Shown here one piece after another: positions 44,091 to 54,969 of a DNA stretch of 64,000 nucleotides (the stretch's first letter is position 1; each line of letters opens with the position of its first letter). Both the position numbers and the translations under genes were made by a program. This DNA comes from Paraburkholderia phytofirmans OLGA172. GTDB taxonomy: Bacteria > Pseudomonadota > Gammaproteobacteria > Burkholderiales > Burkholderiaceae. Below the pieces are notes generated by a model that was given only the letters and a program-made list of their open reading frames with translations, did not search any database and was not told the DNA's origin. The DNA is taken from assembly GCF_001634365.1 (NCBI RefSeq), contig NZ_CP014578.1, positions 4,402,001 to 4,466,000 on the forward strand, given 5' to 3'.

Positions 44091-44486
44091 TCAGCTCCCG
44101 GCTTTCGCCATCTTCTCGAGAATCTTGTTGAGCTTCTCGTCGAGCGTCGCGGCCGTGAACGGCTTGACGACATAACCGCTCGCGCCGGCTTGCGCCGCCG
44201 CGATGATGTTTTCCTTCTTCGACTCGGCCGTCACCATCAGCACCGGCAGATGCGTGAGGCTGGCGTCGGCGCGGATTTCCTTGAGCATGGCCAGACCGTC
44301 GAGGTTCGGCATGTTCCAGTCGGAGATCACGAAGTCATACGACCCGCCGCGCAAACGCGCGAGGCCGGCCTGACCATCTTCCGCCTCGTCGACGTTCGAG
44401 TAGCCGAGCTCTTTGAGCAGGTTGCGAACGATCCGGCGCATCGTCGGAAAGTCGTCAACCACCAGAATCTTCATTCCCTTATCCAT
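44091..44486 (-). CDS. cheY: Chemotaxis response regulator CheY
   Basis: CheY (131 residues) carries the signal from CheA to FliM. Acidic pocket Asp11-Asp12 ([12 protein letters not shown]), phosphorylated Asp56 ([11 protein letters not shown]), Thr86 (MVTAES) and Lys108 ([11 protein letters not shown]) are in place. It is the close match to enteric CheY and is paired with cheZ; a second, divergent single-domain regulator lies at 52573-52950. A 64-base spacer separates it from cheB. Confidence 0.97.
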   Translation of the reverse strand: MDKGMKILVVDDFPTMRRIVRNLLKELGYSNVDEAEDGQAGLARLRGGSYDFVISDWNMPNLDGLAMLKEIRADASLTHLPVLMVTAESKKENIIAAAQAGASGYVVKPFTAATLDEKLNKILEKMAKAGS

Positions 44487-44550
44487 TTCATTCCCTTTGC
44501 TTGATCCATGATGCGGTGCATGACCGCCAGTTCAATCCACATGGCGCGCA

Positions 44551-45651
44551 TCATACCCGCTGTACGCGGTCCCCCATCGACGACAGACGCGCCATCACGC
44601 GGCGGCTCATCTCCGGCAGCGACGCAATTTCGTCCGCGGCGCCGAGCGCAATGGCTTCGCGCGGCATGCCGAACACGATACAGCTCGCTTCATCCTGTGC
44701 GAGGGTGAACGCCCCCGCCTTTTTCATCTCCAGCAGTCCGGCGGCGCCGTCGCGCCCCATCCCGGTCAGGATCACGCCGACCGCGTTCTTGCCCGCGTGC
44801 TGCGCGGCCGAACGAAACAGCACGTCGACCGACGGCCGATGCCGGTTCACCGGCGGTTCGTCCGACAGGTGAGCAATATAATTCGCCCCGCTGCGGGCCA
44901 GCAACAGGTGAGCGTGGCCGGGCGCGATATACGCATGTCCCGGCAGCACGCGTTCGCCGTGCTCTGCCTCTTTAACGGTAATGCGGCACAAACCATTAAG
45001 GCGTTGCGCAAAAGATTTTGTGAAGCCCGGCGGCATATGCTGCGCGATCAGCACGGCGGGCGCATCCGGCGGCAGCGGCACCAGCACTTCGCGGATCGCT
45101 TCGGTGCCGCCCGTCGATGCGCCGACGATGATCAGCTTCTCGGTACTGAGCAGCGGATTGTTGAAAAGCGGCGCGGCGGCGGCGGCGGGCGCATGCGCGG
45201 CATGAGCGGCCGCGTGCTGCACCGGCGCGGCCTGGCGCACCCGGGCGCGGGCCGCTGCGCGAATCTTGTCGGCGAGCTTTTCCGAGTAGTCGAGCATGCC
45301 ATCGCGAATGCCGACCTTCGGCTTGGTGACGAAGTCGACCGCGCCCAGCTCCAGCGCGCGCAGCGTAATTTCATTGCCGCGCTCGGTCAGCGACGACACC
45401 ATCACGACCGGCATCGGCCGCAGACGCATCAGCTTTTCGAGGAAGTCGAGACCGTCCATGCGCGGCATTTCGACGTCGAGCGTCAGCACGTCCGGATTGT
45501 GCTGCTTGATGAGATCGCGCGCGACCAGCGGATCGGGTGCGGTCGCCACGACGGTCATGTCCGGCTGGCCGTTGATGATTTCCGTCATCAGGCTGCGGAT
45601 CAGCGCCGAATCGTCGACGCACAGTACTTTGATCTTTTGCACAGCGCTCAC
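44551..45651 (-). CDS. cheB: Chemotaxis methylesterase/deamidase CheB
   Basis: CheB (366 residues) removes methyl groups from receptors when phosphorylated by CheA. The receiver domain has phosphorylated Asp59 ([18 protein letters not shown]). After a linker rich in Ala/His/Pro, the catalytic domain shows the Ser site ([17 protein letters not shown]), [17 protein letters not shown] and the Asp region ([18 protein letters not shown]). It overlaps cheD by 4 bases. Confidence 0.97.
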   Translation of the reverse strand: MSAVQKIKVLCVDDSALIRSLMTEIINGQPDMTVVATAPDPLVARDLIKQHNPDVLTLDVEMPRMDGLDFLEKLMRLRPMPVVMVSSLTERGNEITLRALELGAVDFVTKPKVGIRDGMLDYSEKLADKIRAAARARVRQAAPVQHAAAHAAHAPAAAAAPLFNNPLLSTEKLIIVGASTGGTEAIREVLVPLPPDAPAVLIAQHMPPGFTKSFAQRLNGLCRITVKEAEHGERVLPGHAYIAPGHAHLLLARSGANYIAHLSDEPPVNRHRPSVDVLFRSAAQHAGKNAVGVILTGMGRDGAAGLLEMKKAGAFTLAQDEASCIVFGMPREAIALGAADEIASLPEMSRRVMARLSSMGDRVQRV

Positions 45652-46418
45652 GCCTCCTCTGTAGTTCTGGCGTTGTTTGAATTAATCGGGCGCGGGCTTG
45701 CGCCGAACAGCTCGATGCGCGGCTTCGATGCGCCGGCACCCGCACCGCCCGCTGCGGTGCCGAATAGTTCGACCTTGGGCCGCGTGGCAGCCGGCGTCGA
45801 GAACAGCTCGACCCGTTTGCGCGCCGCCGCGAGCCGCTCGGCACGCGCTTCGGCGCTTTGCCGCACGAGCGCCTGTTCGCGCTCGGCCACGCCGGCTTCC
45901 TGCTGCAGGCGCAACTTCTTCACCATCACCTGGCCGGTGCGCGGCATGAAGGCGACCTTGCGTGGATGATTGCCCTGCAAATCCTCTGCGACGATGCGGA
46001 TTTTTTCGAGCGCCAGATAGCGGCGCACGAATTCCGAATTGCGATCGCCGATGTTCATCGTCGTCATGCCGGCCAGCACCGCGCCGCCGCCGAACACCTT
46101 GGCTTCGAAGCGCTCGCGCCGGCCGCCGGCCTTGATCAGTTCGTTGATCAGCACTTCCATCGCATACGCGCCGTAACGCATCGAATCCGACGCGGCTTGC
46201 GCGACATCCGTGCCGTCGTCGGGCAGCATGAAGTGATTCATACCGCCGATGCCGGCAGTGCGGTCCTGAATGCAGGCCGCGACACACGAGCCGAGCACGG
46301 TGACGAGCACCATGTCTTCGCTCGTCGTGTAAAACTCATTCGGCAACAGCTTCACGCCGGGGCGCTGGAAGTGGTTGTCGAAGTACAGATTGTTGGCGAT
46401 CGGCAGGGTGCTGCTCAT
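45648..46418 (-). CDS. cheD: Receptor glutamine deamidase CheD with repeated tail
   Basis: CheD (256 residues) deamidates receptor glutamines. Catalytic Cys45 ([14 protein letters not shown]), His62 ([11 protein letters not shown]) and [20 protein letters not shown] are intact. It is about 50-90 residues longer than typical CheD. The C-terminal tail, after a charged helix, repeats a short motif three times: RVELF (202-206), KVELF (215-219) and RIELF (234-238), joined by Gly/Ala/Pro linkers. The tail may bind a partner protein. It overlaps cheR and cheB by 4 bases each, so expression is coupled. Confidence 0.95.
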   Translation of the reverse strand: MSSTLPIANNLYFDNHFQRPGVKLLPNEFYTTSEDMVLVTVLGSCVAACIQDRTAGIGGMNHFMLPDDGTDVAQAASDSMRYGAYAMEVLINELIKAGGRRERFEAKVFGGGAVLAGMTTMNIGDRNSEFVRRYLALEKIRIVAEDLQGNHPRKVAFMPRTGQVMVKKLRLQQEAGVAEREQALVRQSAEARAERLAAARKRVELFSTPAATRPKVELFGTAAGGAGAGASKPRIELFGASPRPINSNNARTTEEA

Positions 46419-47401
46419 GCGGCCACCCTGTTAGTCGTTGCGCTGCCGGCATGGCTCGCGGCGCGTGCGGCAGCGCCTGCGTCACGCGTCAGTTCATAGA
46501 CGGTCTGGCCGCGCAGCTTGAACGCCTGCGTCACATACGTGAAGTTTTCCGAGTGGCCGGCAAACAGCAAACCACCCGATTTCACCAGCGGCTCGAAGCG
46601 CGCGAGCACCTGCGCCTGCGTCGGCTTGTCGAAATAGATCATCACGTTGCGGCAGAAAATCGCGTCGAACTGCGAGCGCAACTGGTAATCGCGATCGGTC
46701 AGATTCAGTTGTTCGAAACGCACCAGTGCGCGCACTTCCGGGCGCACCTTGACCATGCCCGCGTGCGCGCCGGTACCCTTCAGGAAGAAGCGCTTGAGCC
46801 GCTCGGGCGACAGATGCTTCACCTGGTCGAACTGATACATGCCGGCTTCGGCTTTCGCCAGCACTTGCGTGTCGATGTCGGTGGCGAGCACGGTGGCCTG
46901 ACGCGCGCCGCTGTCGCCGAGCGCTTCGATCAGCGTCATCGCGATCGAATACGGCTCCTCGCCGGTCGAGGCCGCCGAGCACCACACCGAAACCGGCTGC
47001 GCGCGGCGCGGCACGAATTCGGCGAGGATCGGAAAATGATGCGCTTCGCGAAAGAACGCGGTCAGGTTGGTGGTCAGCGCATTGGTGAACGCTTCCCACT
47101 CGGCCGGATCGTTTTCCGCTTCCAGCAGATCGAGATACTGTTTGAAGGTCTCGAGGCCACGGGCGCGCAAGCGGCGCGCCAGACGGCTGTATGCCATATC
47201 CCGCTTGTGATCCGACAGCGAAATGCCCGCGCCGCGATGAATCAGATCGCGAATCCGGGCGAAATCCGCCGACGTGAATTCGAAATCCCGTCCGTGCTCG
47301 CCGGCTCTAGCCGGTTCCGCCCGCTCGGGACGTGCCGGTTGCGGAGGTGCCGCTCGCGGAGGTGCCGCTTGCGGACGTTGTTGTGCGCGCGTTGCCATCA
47401 T
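46415..47401 (-). CDS. cheR: Chemotaxis methyltransferase CheR
   Basis: CheR (328 residues) methylates receptor glutamates with S-adenosylmethionine. The N-terminal helical domain ([40 protein letters not shown]) and SAM-binding domain ([50 protein letters not shown]) are complete. An N-terminal Pro/Ala/Arg-rich extension of about 45 residues, including [20 protein letters not shown], is unusual and coded by partly repeated DNA near 47330-47390. The ATG at 47401 follows AGGA. Confidence 0.96.
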   Translation of the reverse strand: MMATRAQQRPQAAPPRAAPPQPARPERAEPARAGEHGRDFEFTSADFARIRDLIHRGAGISLSDHKRDMAYSRLARRLRARGLETFKQYLDLLEAENDPAEWEAFTNALTTNLTAFFREAHHFPILAEFVPRRAQPVSVWCSAASTGEEPYSIAMTLIEALGDSGARQATVLATDIDTQVLAKAEAGMYQFDQVKHLSPERLKRFFLKGTGAHAGMVKVRPEVRALVRFEQLNLTDRDYQLRSQFDAIFCRNVMIYFDKPTQAQVLARFEPLVKSGGLLFAGHSENFTYVTQAFKLRGQTVYELTRDAGAAARAASHAGSATTNRVAA

Positions 47402-47605
47402 GAGAGTTCCTGCCTGCAATACGAGCCATCCCACTGTTCGCCAGAAGGATTGCTTCTGCCGAACGGGATTGTGTTCGCGGGGTCGCGCCCGCCCGCGAGT
47501 TCTGCCAACACACAGTCGGCCCGCGACACGCTTTGTAAGCGTGCTTCGAAGTTTCGCCCCTCAAGGAGCGAGATGCCGAATGACCGCATGTCTTTGTGCC
47601 ACTTC

Positions 47606-49483
47606 CTAGAACGTTTCCCAGTCCGCGTCCGATCCTGCCGCCGCGCCGCCTGCTGGGGCCAGACGTACTGCGGATTCGGATGCGGCGCGGGCCGTCTTCG
47701 GTTTGAGAGCTGGTTCGACACGTGGGGTGTCGGCACCCTGAGTGACCGAAGCCGGTGCTGCATGCGTTGCCGTGCTTGTCGCCTTACCTGCTGTCAGGTG
47801 CGCTGCGGTGTGGGCGGACGCTTGCGGCGCTGCCTTTGCCGACTGCGCGTGCTGGCTGACGCTCCTGCTGCCGTTCGGACCCGCGGCAGCTTGCGGACGG
47901 GCCGCCGTCACACTGCTGCGCGCCTCGCCGCCGGCTACTTTCCAGCCGTTCACCACCGCTTGCAACTGACGCGTCTGCTCTTCGAGCGACGCCGCCGCCG
48001 CCGCGGCCTGTTCGACCAGCGCGGCGTTCTGCTGCGTCACCTCGTCCATCTGCACGACGGCGCGATTGACCTGTTCGATGCCGCCCGACTGCTCTTCGGA
48101 AGCCGCGCTGATTTCGCCCATGATGTCGGTCACGCGGCGCACCGCCTGCACGATCTCGTCCATCGTGCTGCCCGCACGGCCGACCAGCGCCGAGCCGCTT
48201 TGCACCTTGTCGACCGAGTCGCCGATCAGTTCCTTGATTTCCTTCGCGGCGCTGGCGCTGCGCTGCGCGAGGCTGCGTACCTCGCCTGCGACCACCGCGA
48301 AACCGCGGCCCTGTTCGCCTGCCCGCGCGGCTTCGACCGCGGCGTTCAGCGCGAGAATATTGGTCTGGAAGGCAATGCCTTCGATCACGCCGATGATGTC
48401 GACGACCTTGTTCGAACTGGTCGCAATGTCCTGCATCGTCGTGACAACCTGGCTCACCACGTCGCCGCCGCGCGTCGCGATATCCGACGCATTGACCGCC
48501 AACTGGCTCGCCTGGCGCGCGTTCTCTGCGTTCTGGCGCACCGTGCCAGTCAGCTGCTCCATGCTCGAGGCGGTTTCCTGCAGCGAGGCAGCCTGCTGCT
48601 CGGTGCGTTGCGAGAGATCGGTGTTGCCCATCGCGATTTCGTGCGCGCCGGTGTCGATCGATTCGGTGCTGCTGTGAACCGACCTCACCATCGTCGCCAT
48701 GCTGTCCTGCATCCGCTTGATGCCGGCGAACAGGCGGCCGATTTCGTTACGGCTGAACACTTCGATGTTTTCGGACAGATCGCCCGAGGCGATCCGTTCG
48801 AAACACGCCGTCGCGTCGTTCAGCGGCTGCACGATCAGGCCGCGCAGTGCGAAGCGAATGCCCACTACGAGCAGCAGCGCGAACACGGTGACGCCGAGGA
48901 TCAGCGTGGTCATCAGGGAGATGTTCGCTTGCGCGGCAGTCTGCTGACCCATTGCACTTTGCTGCAACGCCTTGATCACCGCCGATGCGGCGCCGTCGTA
49001 GGCGATGAACATCGGGCTGATCTTCGTATCGTCGATCGCGTGATAGGCAGCCATGTCGTTCGCATTCAGGGCCGCGAACACCCGATCGACGCCGTCACGC
49101 ATTACGCTCGTACGCTTGGCGACCACGTCGTCGAGGAGCGCCTGGTCGATGCCTTTCTTCGGCGTATCGAGATAGATCTGCCAACTCCGATTGCCTCGGC
49201 TCAGCAGTTCCTGCGCACGATCGATCGCTTTCTTCGCTTCGTCCGCGTTGCCCGCGGCCGACAGCGCGTTGAAGCGGTCCGCCGCGATACGCGAACGCAA
49301 CAGGTACGACGACGCATCGTCGAGTGCGTGAATGGCGACCAGATCGCCGCGCGCGATACGGTCGAGCGACTGGCTCGCGCCGTTCAACGCGGTTAGACCA
49401 AGCGCGCCGACCACGACGGTCAGCGCAACCAGAATGATCCCCACCATCGTCAACGACGTGCGAATCGACCACCTGCTCAACAT
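47606..49483 (-). CDS. Methyl-accepting chemotaxis protein with WETF tail
   Basis: A 625-residue transmembrane receptor. Membrane spans are at about residues 10-32 and 189-212, with a four-helix-type periplasmic sensor of about 155 residues between ([20 protein letters not shown]). HAMP and signalling domains follow, with the hairpin tip [40 protein letters not shown]. The last residues are DADWETF, close to the NWETF pentapeptide that enteric Tar/Tsr use to dock CheR and CheB. The start is the ATG at 49483 with GGGAG upstream. Ligand unknown. It sits between cheW and cheR. Confidence 0.95.
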   Translation of the reverse strand: MLSRWSIRTSLTMVGIILVALTVVVGALGLTALNGASQSLDRIARGDLVAIHALDDASSYLLRSRIAADRFNALSAAGNADEAKKAIDRAQELLSRGNRSWQIYLDTPKKGIDQALLDDVVAKRTSVMRDGVDRVFAALNANDMAAYHAIDDTKISPMFIAYDGAASAVIKALQQSAMGQQTAAQANISLMTTLILGVTVFALLLVVGIRFALRGLIVQPLNDATACFERIASGDLSENIEVFSRNEIGRLFAGIKRMQDSMATMVRSVHSSTESIDTGAHEIAMGNTDLSQRTEQQAASLQETASSMEQLTGTVRQNAENARQASQLAVNASDIATRGGDVVSQVVTTMQDIATSSNKVVDIIGVIEGIAFQTNILALNAAVEAARAGEQGRGFAVVAGEVRSLAQRSASAAKEIKELIGDSVDKVQSGSALVGRAGSTMDEIVQAVRRVTDIMGEISAASEEQSGGIEQVNRAVVQMDEVTQQNAALVEQAAAAAASLEEQTRQLQAVVNGWKVAGGEARSSVTAARPQAAAGPNGSRSVSQHAQSAKAAPQASAHTAAHLTAGKATSTATHAAPASVTQGADTPRVEPALKPKTARAASESAVRLAPAGGAAAGSDADWETF

Positions 49484-49552
49484 CTTGGCGCTCCCTGTTC
49501 GATCTGTCTTTCGTACTGACACATATTGATGCGCAGTGACGCGCAGTAACGT

Positions 49553-50089
49553 TTAAGCGCTGAGCGTTTCGATCAGTGCCATTTCGCGGCTGGTCATCAG
49601 CTTCTCGATGTCCATCAGGATCAGCATGCGGCCGTCGACGGTGCCGAGTCCCGTCAGGTACTCGGTCGTCAGCGTCGCGCCGAATTCCGGCGCCGGCATG
49701 ATCTGGTCGGTGGCGAGCGTCAGCACGTCCGACACACCGTCCACCACCATCCCGACCACGCGGTGCGCGACGTTCAGGATGATCACGACGGTCTGATGGT
49801 CGTACTCGACACGGCCCAGATGGAACTTGATGCGCATGTCCACGATCGGCACGATGATGCCGCGCAGATTGATCACGCCTTTGATGAACTCAGGCGCATT
49901 GGCGATCCGCGTCACGTTGTCGTAGCCGCGGATTTCCTGCACCTTGAGAATGTCGATGCCGTACTCTTCGGCGCCGAGCGTGAAGACGAGGAATTCCTGA
50001 CCGCCGGCGTCTGCCTGCTGCGCGTCGCGGCGGCCATTCGTACTGCTCGCGTTCGCGACGCTCGAATTGATGGATTGGACTTCTGCCAC
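49553..50089 (-). CDS. cheW: Chemotaxis coupling protein CheW
   Basis: CheW (178 residues) links receptors to CheA. The SH3-like fold sequence is clear: [57 protein letters not shown]. The GTG at 50089 is taken as start because GGGGGC precedes it; a TTG four codons earlier is possible. The first 30 residues are a Ser/Asn/Ala-rich extension. Position after cheA is canonical. Confidence 0.96.
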   Translation of the reverse strand: MAEVQSINSSVANASSTNGRRDAQQADAGGQEFLVFTLGAEEYGIDILKVQEIRGYDNVTRIANAPEFIKGVINLRGIIVPIVDMRIKFHLGRVEYDHQTVVIILNVAHRVVGMVVDGVSDVLTLATDQIMPAPEFGATLTTEYLTGLGTVDGRMLILMDIEKLMTSREMALIETLSA

Positions 50090-50170
50090 GTTAGCCCCCA
50101 AACGGTTGGGATGAAATGAATTGAATGAGTGTTGCGAAAACTGCCCGCGTCGCGGATGCCATTACGGATG

Positions 50171-52474
50171 TCATGCGAGACTCATCGCGCCGTGCGCGTG
50201 GCGCGTTTCGCGGTTCAGCGCCGCCACGTCCACGATCAGCGCGACACTGCCGTCGCCGAGAATGGTTGCGGCGGAAATGCCGTGCACCTTGCGGTAATTC
50301 GTTTCCAGATTCTTCACGACCACCTGCTGCTGCCCCACCAGCTCGTCGATCAGCATCGCAAAGCGGCGCCCTTCGGTTTGCATGATGGTGACGATGCCCT
50401 GGGTCGGTTCCTGCTTGGCGTCTTCGACGGTGAATACTTCATGCAGCGCGACGAGCGGCAGATATTCGCCGCGCACGCGCACCACGCGTTCGCCGTTGGC
50501 CACCGTGTAGATGTCCTCGGCACGCGGTTGCAGCGACTCCATCACGAAGTTCAGCGGCAGAATGAAGATCTCGTTGCCGACCTTGACCGACATGCCGTCG
50601 AGAATCGCCAGCGTGAGCGGCAGAACGATGCGCGTGGTGCTGCCCTTGCCCGCATGCGAGGTGATTTCCACGTGACCACCCATCGACTGGATGTTCCGCT
50701 TCACCACGTCCATGCCGACGCCGCGGCCCGAGACGTCCGTGACCTGCTCCGCCGTCGAGAAGCCCGGCAGGAAAATCAGGTTCCAGACTTCTTCGTCGGA
50801 CATCGTTTCGCTGACCTGCATGCCCTGCTTCACGGCCTTCGCGAGAATCTTGTCGCGGCGCAAACCGGCGCCGTCGTCGCTCACTTCAATGACGATGTTG
50901 CCGCCGTGATGCGCGGCCGACAGCACCAGCTGGCCGGTCGCATCCTTACCCGCCGCGCGCCGCACTTCCACGGTTTCGATGCCGTGGTCGAGACTGTTGC
51001 GCACGAGGTGGGTCAACGGATCGATGATCCGTTCGATGAGGCTCTTGTCGAGTTCGGTCGCCTGACCGAAGGTGACGAGTTCCACTTCCTTGCCGAGTTT
51101 CGCCGCCAGATCGCGCACCAGACGCGGGAAGCGGCTGAACACGTAATCCATGGGCATCATGCGGATCGACATCACCGCTTCCTGCAGATCGCGCGCGTTG
51201 CGCTCCAGCTGCGCCATGCCGTTGAAGAGCCGGTCGTGCAAGGCCGGATCGAACGTGCTGGTGGTCTCGGCCAGCATCGCCTGCGTGATCACCAGTTCGC
51301 CGACCAGGTTGATCAGCTGATCGACCTTCTCGACGCCGACGCGAATCGAGCTGCCCTCCGCGCCGCCTGCCGCCGCGGCCGGACGCGCCGCTGCCTTGCG
51401 GTCCTGTTCGGCGGCCGCCGCCGCGCTTGCCGCCGGCGCGTTGCTCGCGGCTGCGGGTGCAGCCGCGGCGAGCGCCGGGGTAGCCGCTGGCGACGCCGAA
51501 GCGTCGAACAGTCCGTGCGTGACGGCGGCTTGAGCGGGCGCAGCGGTGTAGGCCGCCCGTGCCGACGATGCTGCCTGCTCCGCCCCTGCTGCTAGTGCCG
51601 TCTGTGCTGCTTGCGCCAGGGTCGAGTCGGCAGCGTCCGGCGTTCCAGGTTCGCCTTGCTGCGTCTCGTCCGCCGGTGCGGTGCCGCGGCCGATCGAGAT
51701 CTGACTTTCGTCGATCACGAAACAGCACACGGCGATGATGTCGTCGGAGGTCACATCGGTCTGGAGCCACAGCGTCAATTCGCCGCCGCTTTTGACCCTT
51801 CCGACTATGCTGCCCAGGTTGCCGAGCTCTTCGGCCAGCAGTTCCTGGTCCTTCTCACCTACGCCCCGTAGCGTAATTTTCAGATGGGGGCCGGCTTCAT
51901 CGCCGGCGCCCGCGGCTTGCCCGGTCTGTGCCGGTTCGCCGTCAGTCCATTCACCCGCCGCCTGCACCGCCTGTTCGACGACGTGCTCGGGCGGGGTACC
52001 GCCTTGACCTGCTGGTCGTGCTGCCACTGGTGCTGCGGCTGCCACCGGTACGGCCGGCGCCGCGGCCGCTTCGGCGCCGAAGTGGCTTTCCGCATTCAAC
52101 TGTTCGAGCTTCGCGCAGATCGCCTTGGCGAGCGCCGCATCCGGCTCGGCGCTCGCGCGATAGTCGGCGAGCTGGCCCGACAGCACGTCCTTGGTTTCGA
52201 GGAACGTGTCGATCATGTCCTTGCGCAGCACGAGTTCGTTATTGCGCGCGCGGTCGAGCAGCGATTCGAGAATGTGGGTCGTTTCCGTCAGTGCGGTAAA
52301 GCCGAAGGTCGCCGCGCCACCCTTGATCGAATGCGCCGCGCGAAAAATCGCCGCGAGGTCTTCGGGGTCCGGATGCGCGATATCCAGATTGAGCAGCAAC
52401 TGCTCCATCTGCGCGAGCAATTCGTCCGCTTCGTCGAAGAACGTCTGATAGAACTGAGTGATGTCGAGTGTCAT
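50171..52474 (-). CDS. cheA: Chemotaxis histidine kinase CheA
   Basis: CheA (767 residues) phosphorylates CheY and CheB. Domains in order: HPt with His48 (AIFRAAHSIKGGAATFGF); a regulator-binding P2-like region (about 195-260); a long Ala-rich linker (about 270-375); dimerisation (VGVEKVDQLINLVGELVITQ); kinase with HLVRNSLDHGIETVEVRRAA (N box), VSDDGAGLRRDKIL (G1) and GRGVGMDVVKRNI (G2); and a C-terminal CheW-like domain. All catalytic boxes look intact. A ribosome site is not obvious before the ATG at 52474 (ACCCAGGC). Confidence 0.97.
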   Translation of the reverse strand: MTLDITQFYQTFFDEADELLAQMEQLLLNLDIAHPDPEDLAAIFRAAHSIKGGAATFGFTALTETTHILESLLDRARNNELVLRKDMIDTFLETKDVLSGQLADYRASAEPDAALAKAICAKLEQLNAESHFGAEAAAAPAVPVAAAAPVAARPAGQGGTPPEHVVEQAVQAAGEWTDGEPAQTGQAAGAGDEAGPHLKITLRGVGEKDQELLAEELGNLGSIVGRVKSGGELTLWLQTDVTSDDIIAVCCFVIDESQISIGRGTAPADETQQGEPGTPDAADSTLAQAAQTALAAGAEQAASSARAAYTAAPAQAAVTHGLFDASASPAATPALAAAAPAAASNAPAASAAAAAEQDRKAAARPAAAAGGAEGSSIRVGVEKVDQLINLVGELVITQAMLAETTSTFDPALHDRLFNGMAQLERNARDLQEAVMSIRMMPMDYVFSRFPRLVRDLAAKLGKEVELVTFGQATELDKSLIERIIDPLTHLVRNSLDHGIETVEVRRAAGKDATGQLVLSAAHHGGNIVIEVSDDGAGLRRDKILAKAVKQGMQVSETMSDEEVWNLIFLPGFSTAEQVTDVSGRGVGMDVVKRNIQSMGGHVEITSHAGKGSTTRIVLPLTLAILDGMSVKVGNEIFILPLNFVMESLQPRAEDIYTVANGERVVRVRGEYLPLVALHEVFTVEDAKQEPTQGIVTIMQTEGRRFAMLIDELVGQQQVVVKNLETNYRKVHGISAATILGDGSVALIVDVAALNRETRHAHGAMSLA

Positions 52475-52572
52475 GCCTGGGTCACCGCGAGAGTTCCTGT
52501 CTAGGCTTGGGCTGCCGTGCCGCCGCGTCGAGAGCTTCTATAACTTGTGTAAGGGTGGCGCTTATGAGGCGT

Positions 52573-52950
52573 TCATGCCGGGTCTGGTTCGGCTAACGCC
52601 GCCACCAGCTCGGTCAACATGTCGGGGTCGAGCGGCTTTTCGATCCAGCCGGTCGCCCCCGCGGCCCGCGCCGCCGCCTTGAACGGCTCGCCCGATTCCG
52701 TCGTGAGGACGAGGATGGGCGTCGCCTGGTAGGCCGGATTGCCGCGCAACTCGGTAATCAGATCGAGCCCGGTCTTGCCCGGCATGTGCTGGTCCGTCAG
52801 CACGAGGTCGAACGACATGGCGAGCGCGTTTTCGAGCCCTTCATTGCCATCCGCCGCGAGCGTCACTTCATAGCCGGCCGTCGTCAGCGTGGCGGCGAGG
52901 ATTTGCCGCATCGATGCCGAATCGTCGATTGCCAGAATGTGCCTGATCAT
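52573..52950 (-). CDS. CheY-like single-domain response regulator
   Basis: A 125-residue receiver domain. Asp9-Asp10 (AIDDSASMRQIL), phosphorylated Asp53 (LTDQHMPGKTGLDLI), Thr83/84 and Lys105 (WIEKPLDPDML) are in place. It differs clearly from the enteric-like CheY at 44091-44486 and resembles the CheY1-type regulators often found between motB and cheA in Burkholderia. It may act as phosphate sink or as an input to CheA; that is inference. The ATG at 52950 lacks a strong ribosome site. Confidence 0.93.
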   Translation of the reverse strand: MIRHILAIDDSASMRQILAATLTTAGYEVTLAADGNEGLENALAMSFDLVLTDQHMPGKTGLDLITELRGNPAYQATPILVLTTESGEPFKAAARAAGATGWIEKPLDPDMLTELVAALAEPDPA

Positions 52951-53034
52951 GAAAACCTCGCTGCACTTACGCTATGGATCGCCGGGCTGGCCGCGCCACA
53001 TGGGCGCCGGCTCCAGCCAGCCGACCGCTATCTG

Positions 53035-54042
53035 TTACTGGGCTGCCGGCGCTATCGCCGGCACCTTCGGCGCAACCGTCACCGGTTGCGCAAGTCTTTG
53101 CAGCAGCGGCTTGGAGCCGGCTGCGTCGTCCGACAGGGTGGTCGTGGTGGAGTCGTCATGGTCAAGCGCCTCCTCCGACTTCCTGTTCAGCACGATGATG
53201 CTGATGCGGCGGTTTTCCGGATCCATCGGGTCCGCCTTGTTCAGGTTCTGCGTCGACGCGAGGCCGAGCACGCGCATCACCTTCGCTTCGTCCATACCGC
53301 CCGCGATCAGCTCGCGGCGCGACGCATTGGCGCGGTCCGCGGACAGTTCCCAGTTGCTGTAGCCCTTCTCGCCGCCCGCGTACTGCGCGGCGTCGGTGTG
53401 ACCCTGCACGATGATGCGGTTCGGCACGTCGTTCAGCGTATGGCCGATTTCGCGCAGGATGTCACGCATGTACGGTTCGACCGCGTCCTTCGCGGTCGCG
53501 AACATCGGCCGTTTCTGCGAGTCGACGATTTCGATGCGCAGGCCGGTCAGTGTCGAGTCGATCCGGATCTGCTGCTTGAACTGGCGCAGCACCGGGTTCG
53601 CTTCGATCGCGGCCATCAGCTTGACCTGCAGATCGTGCAGACGGACCTGTTCGCGGCGCTCCATCTCGCCCTGCAGCTGCTTGACCGAGTCTTCGTTGTT
53701 GTGTGAAGCGGTGCGCTCGGCGCTCGCGGTCGAGCCGTCAGTGGCGCGCGTCACACCCTGTGCATCGATCGAAATGTCGCGGCCGCCGCCCTTCAGAATG
53801 CTCGTGTCTTCGGCGCTGCGGTCGCCGCCCCACAGCGTGATCTTCAACGGCTGGTTGAAGTAATCGGCGATGCCCCTCAGCTGCACGGAGGAGGCCGAAC
53901 TCAGCAGCCACATCAGCAGGAAGAACGCCATCATCGCGGTCATGAAGTCCGCGTAGGCGAGCTTCCACGCCCCGCCGTGATGGCCCTTCTTGGCCGGCGC
54001 GGAGCGCTTGACGACAATGGCGCGGTCTTTGTCCTTGCTCAT
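53035..54042 (-). CDS. motB: Flagellar stator protein MotB
   Basis: MotB (335 residues) forms the stator with MotA and anchors it to peptidoglycan. The N-terminal membrane span contains the proton-carrying Asp (GAWKLAYADFMTAMMAFFLL, MWLLSSASS). The C-terminal OmpA-like domain has NDVPNRIIVQGHTDAAQYAG, GEKGYSNWELSADRANASRR, EL. The last 30 residues are an Ala/Pro tail. It is 21 bases after motA. Confidence 0.97.
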   Translation of the reverse strand: MSKDKDRAIVVKRSAPAKKGHHGGAWKLAYADFMTAMMAFFLLMWLLSSASSVQLRGIADYFNQPLKITLWGGDRSAEDTSILKGGGRDISIDAQGVTRATDGSTASAERTASHNNEDSVKQLQGEMERREQVRLHDLQVKLMAAIEANPVLRQFKQQIRIDSTLTGLRIEIVDSQKRPMFATAKDAVEPYMRDILREIGHTLNDVPNRIIVQGHTDAAQYAGGEKGYSNWELSADRANASRRELIAGGMDEAKVMRVLGLASTQNLNKADPMDPENRRISIIVLNRKSEEALDHDDSTTTTLSDDAAGSKPLLQRLAQPVTVAPKVPAIAPAAQ

Positions 54043-54063
54043 CGAATCGGTTCCCGGCGCCCG

Positions 54064-54924
54064 TTACTTGGCTTTGACGCGGCGCACGTGCTCTTCCAGC
54101 TCGGCGAACGACGGGCGTTCAGTCGAGAAGAGCACCTTGCGGCCGAATTCGACGGCAATCGCCGGCGCATAGCCATTCAGACTGGCGAGAATCGTCACCT
54201 TGATGCACTGGAACATCTTGGTCGACTCGGTCACGCGCTGTTCGGCGACGCTCGCGAGCGGTCCGATCAGCCCGTACGAAAGCAGAATCCCGAGGAAGGT
54301 GCCGACCAGCGCCTGGGCGATCATCTCGCCGAGCACCGCGGGCGGCTTGTCGGCGGAGGCCATGGTGTGCACCACGCCCATCACCGCGGCCACGATCCCG
54401 AACGCCGGCATGGCGTCGCCGACCTTGTTCAGGGCGTGCGCGGGCGCTTCGCCTTCCTGGTGGTGTGTCTCGATCTCCTCGTCCATCAGGCTTTCGATCT
54501 CGAACGCGTTCATGTTGCCGCCGACCATCAGACGCAGGTAGTCGGTCAGGAACTCGATGATGTGCTTGTCGGCGAGTATCTTCGGATACTGGGTGAAGAT
54601 CGGGCTCTTCGACGGATCGTCGATGTCGGCTTCCAGCGTCAGCGTGCCTTCCTTGCGCGCCTTGGCCAGCAGGACGTAAAGGAGCGCCATCAGCTCCATG
54701 TAGACGTCCTTGTTGTATTTCGCGCCCTTGAACAGGGTTGGAATGACGCGCACCGTCGCCTTGATCGTCTTCATCCCGTTACCGAGAATGAACGCGCCGA
54801 CGCCGGCGCCGACGATCATCAGCACTTCGACAGGCTGCAGCAGCGCGCCGAGATGGCCGCCTTCCAGCGCATAACCGCCGAAAACGGACAAAAGCGTCAC
54901 GAGTGTTCCCACGAAAATCAGCAC
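54064..54924 (-). CDS. motA: Flagellar stator protein MotA
   Basis: MotA (286 residues) conducts protons with MotB and pushes on FliG. Four membrane spans are visible (IFVGTLVTLLSVFGGYALEG; VLMIVGAGVGAFILGNGM; AMPAFGIVAAVMGVVHTMAS; ALVGTFLGILLSYGLIGPLA). The cytoplasmic loop includes ANMNAF-type GGNMNAFEIESLMDEEIETH and ends in VRRVKAK. The start ATG at 54924 is about 50 bases after a sigma-28 promoter, so motAB and the che genes probably form one late operon. Confidence 0.97.
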   Translation of the reverse strand: MLIFVGTLVTLLSVFGGYALEGGHLGALLQPVEVLMIVGAGVGAFILGNGMKTIKATVRVIPTLFKGAKYNKDVYMELMALLYVLLAKARKEGTLTLEADIDDPSKSPIFTQYPKILADKHIIEFLTDYLRLMVGGNMNAFEIESLMDEEIETHHQEGEAPAHALNKVGDAMPAFGIVAAVMGVVHTMASADKPPAVLGEMIAQALVGTFLGILLSYGLIGPLASVAEQRVTESTKMFQCIKVTILASLNGYAPAIAVEFGRKVLFSTERPSFAELEEHVRRVKAK

Positions 54925-54969
54925 TGCCGAGCCCTCACAAAGAAGCGACGGTGACCGTCGTTAATCTGG

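Noticed and set aside
46451..49396. 981-codon open frame on the plus strand
   Set aside because: Antisense to cheR and the MCP, both certain genes; no recognisable motifs.
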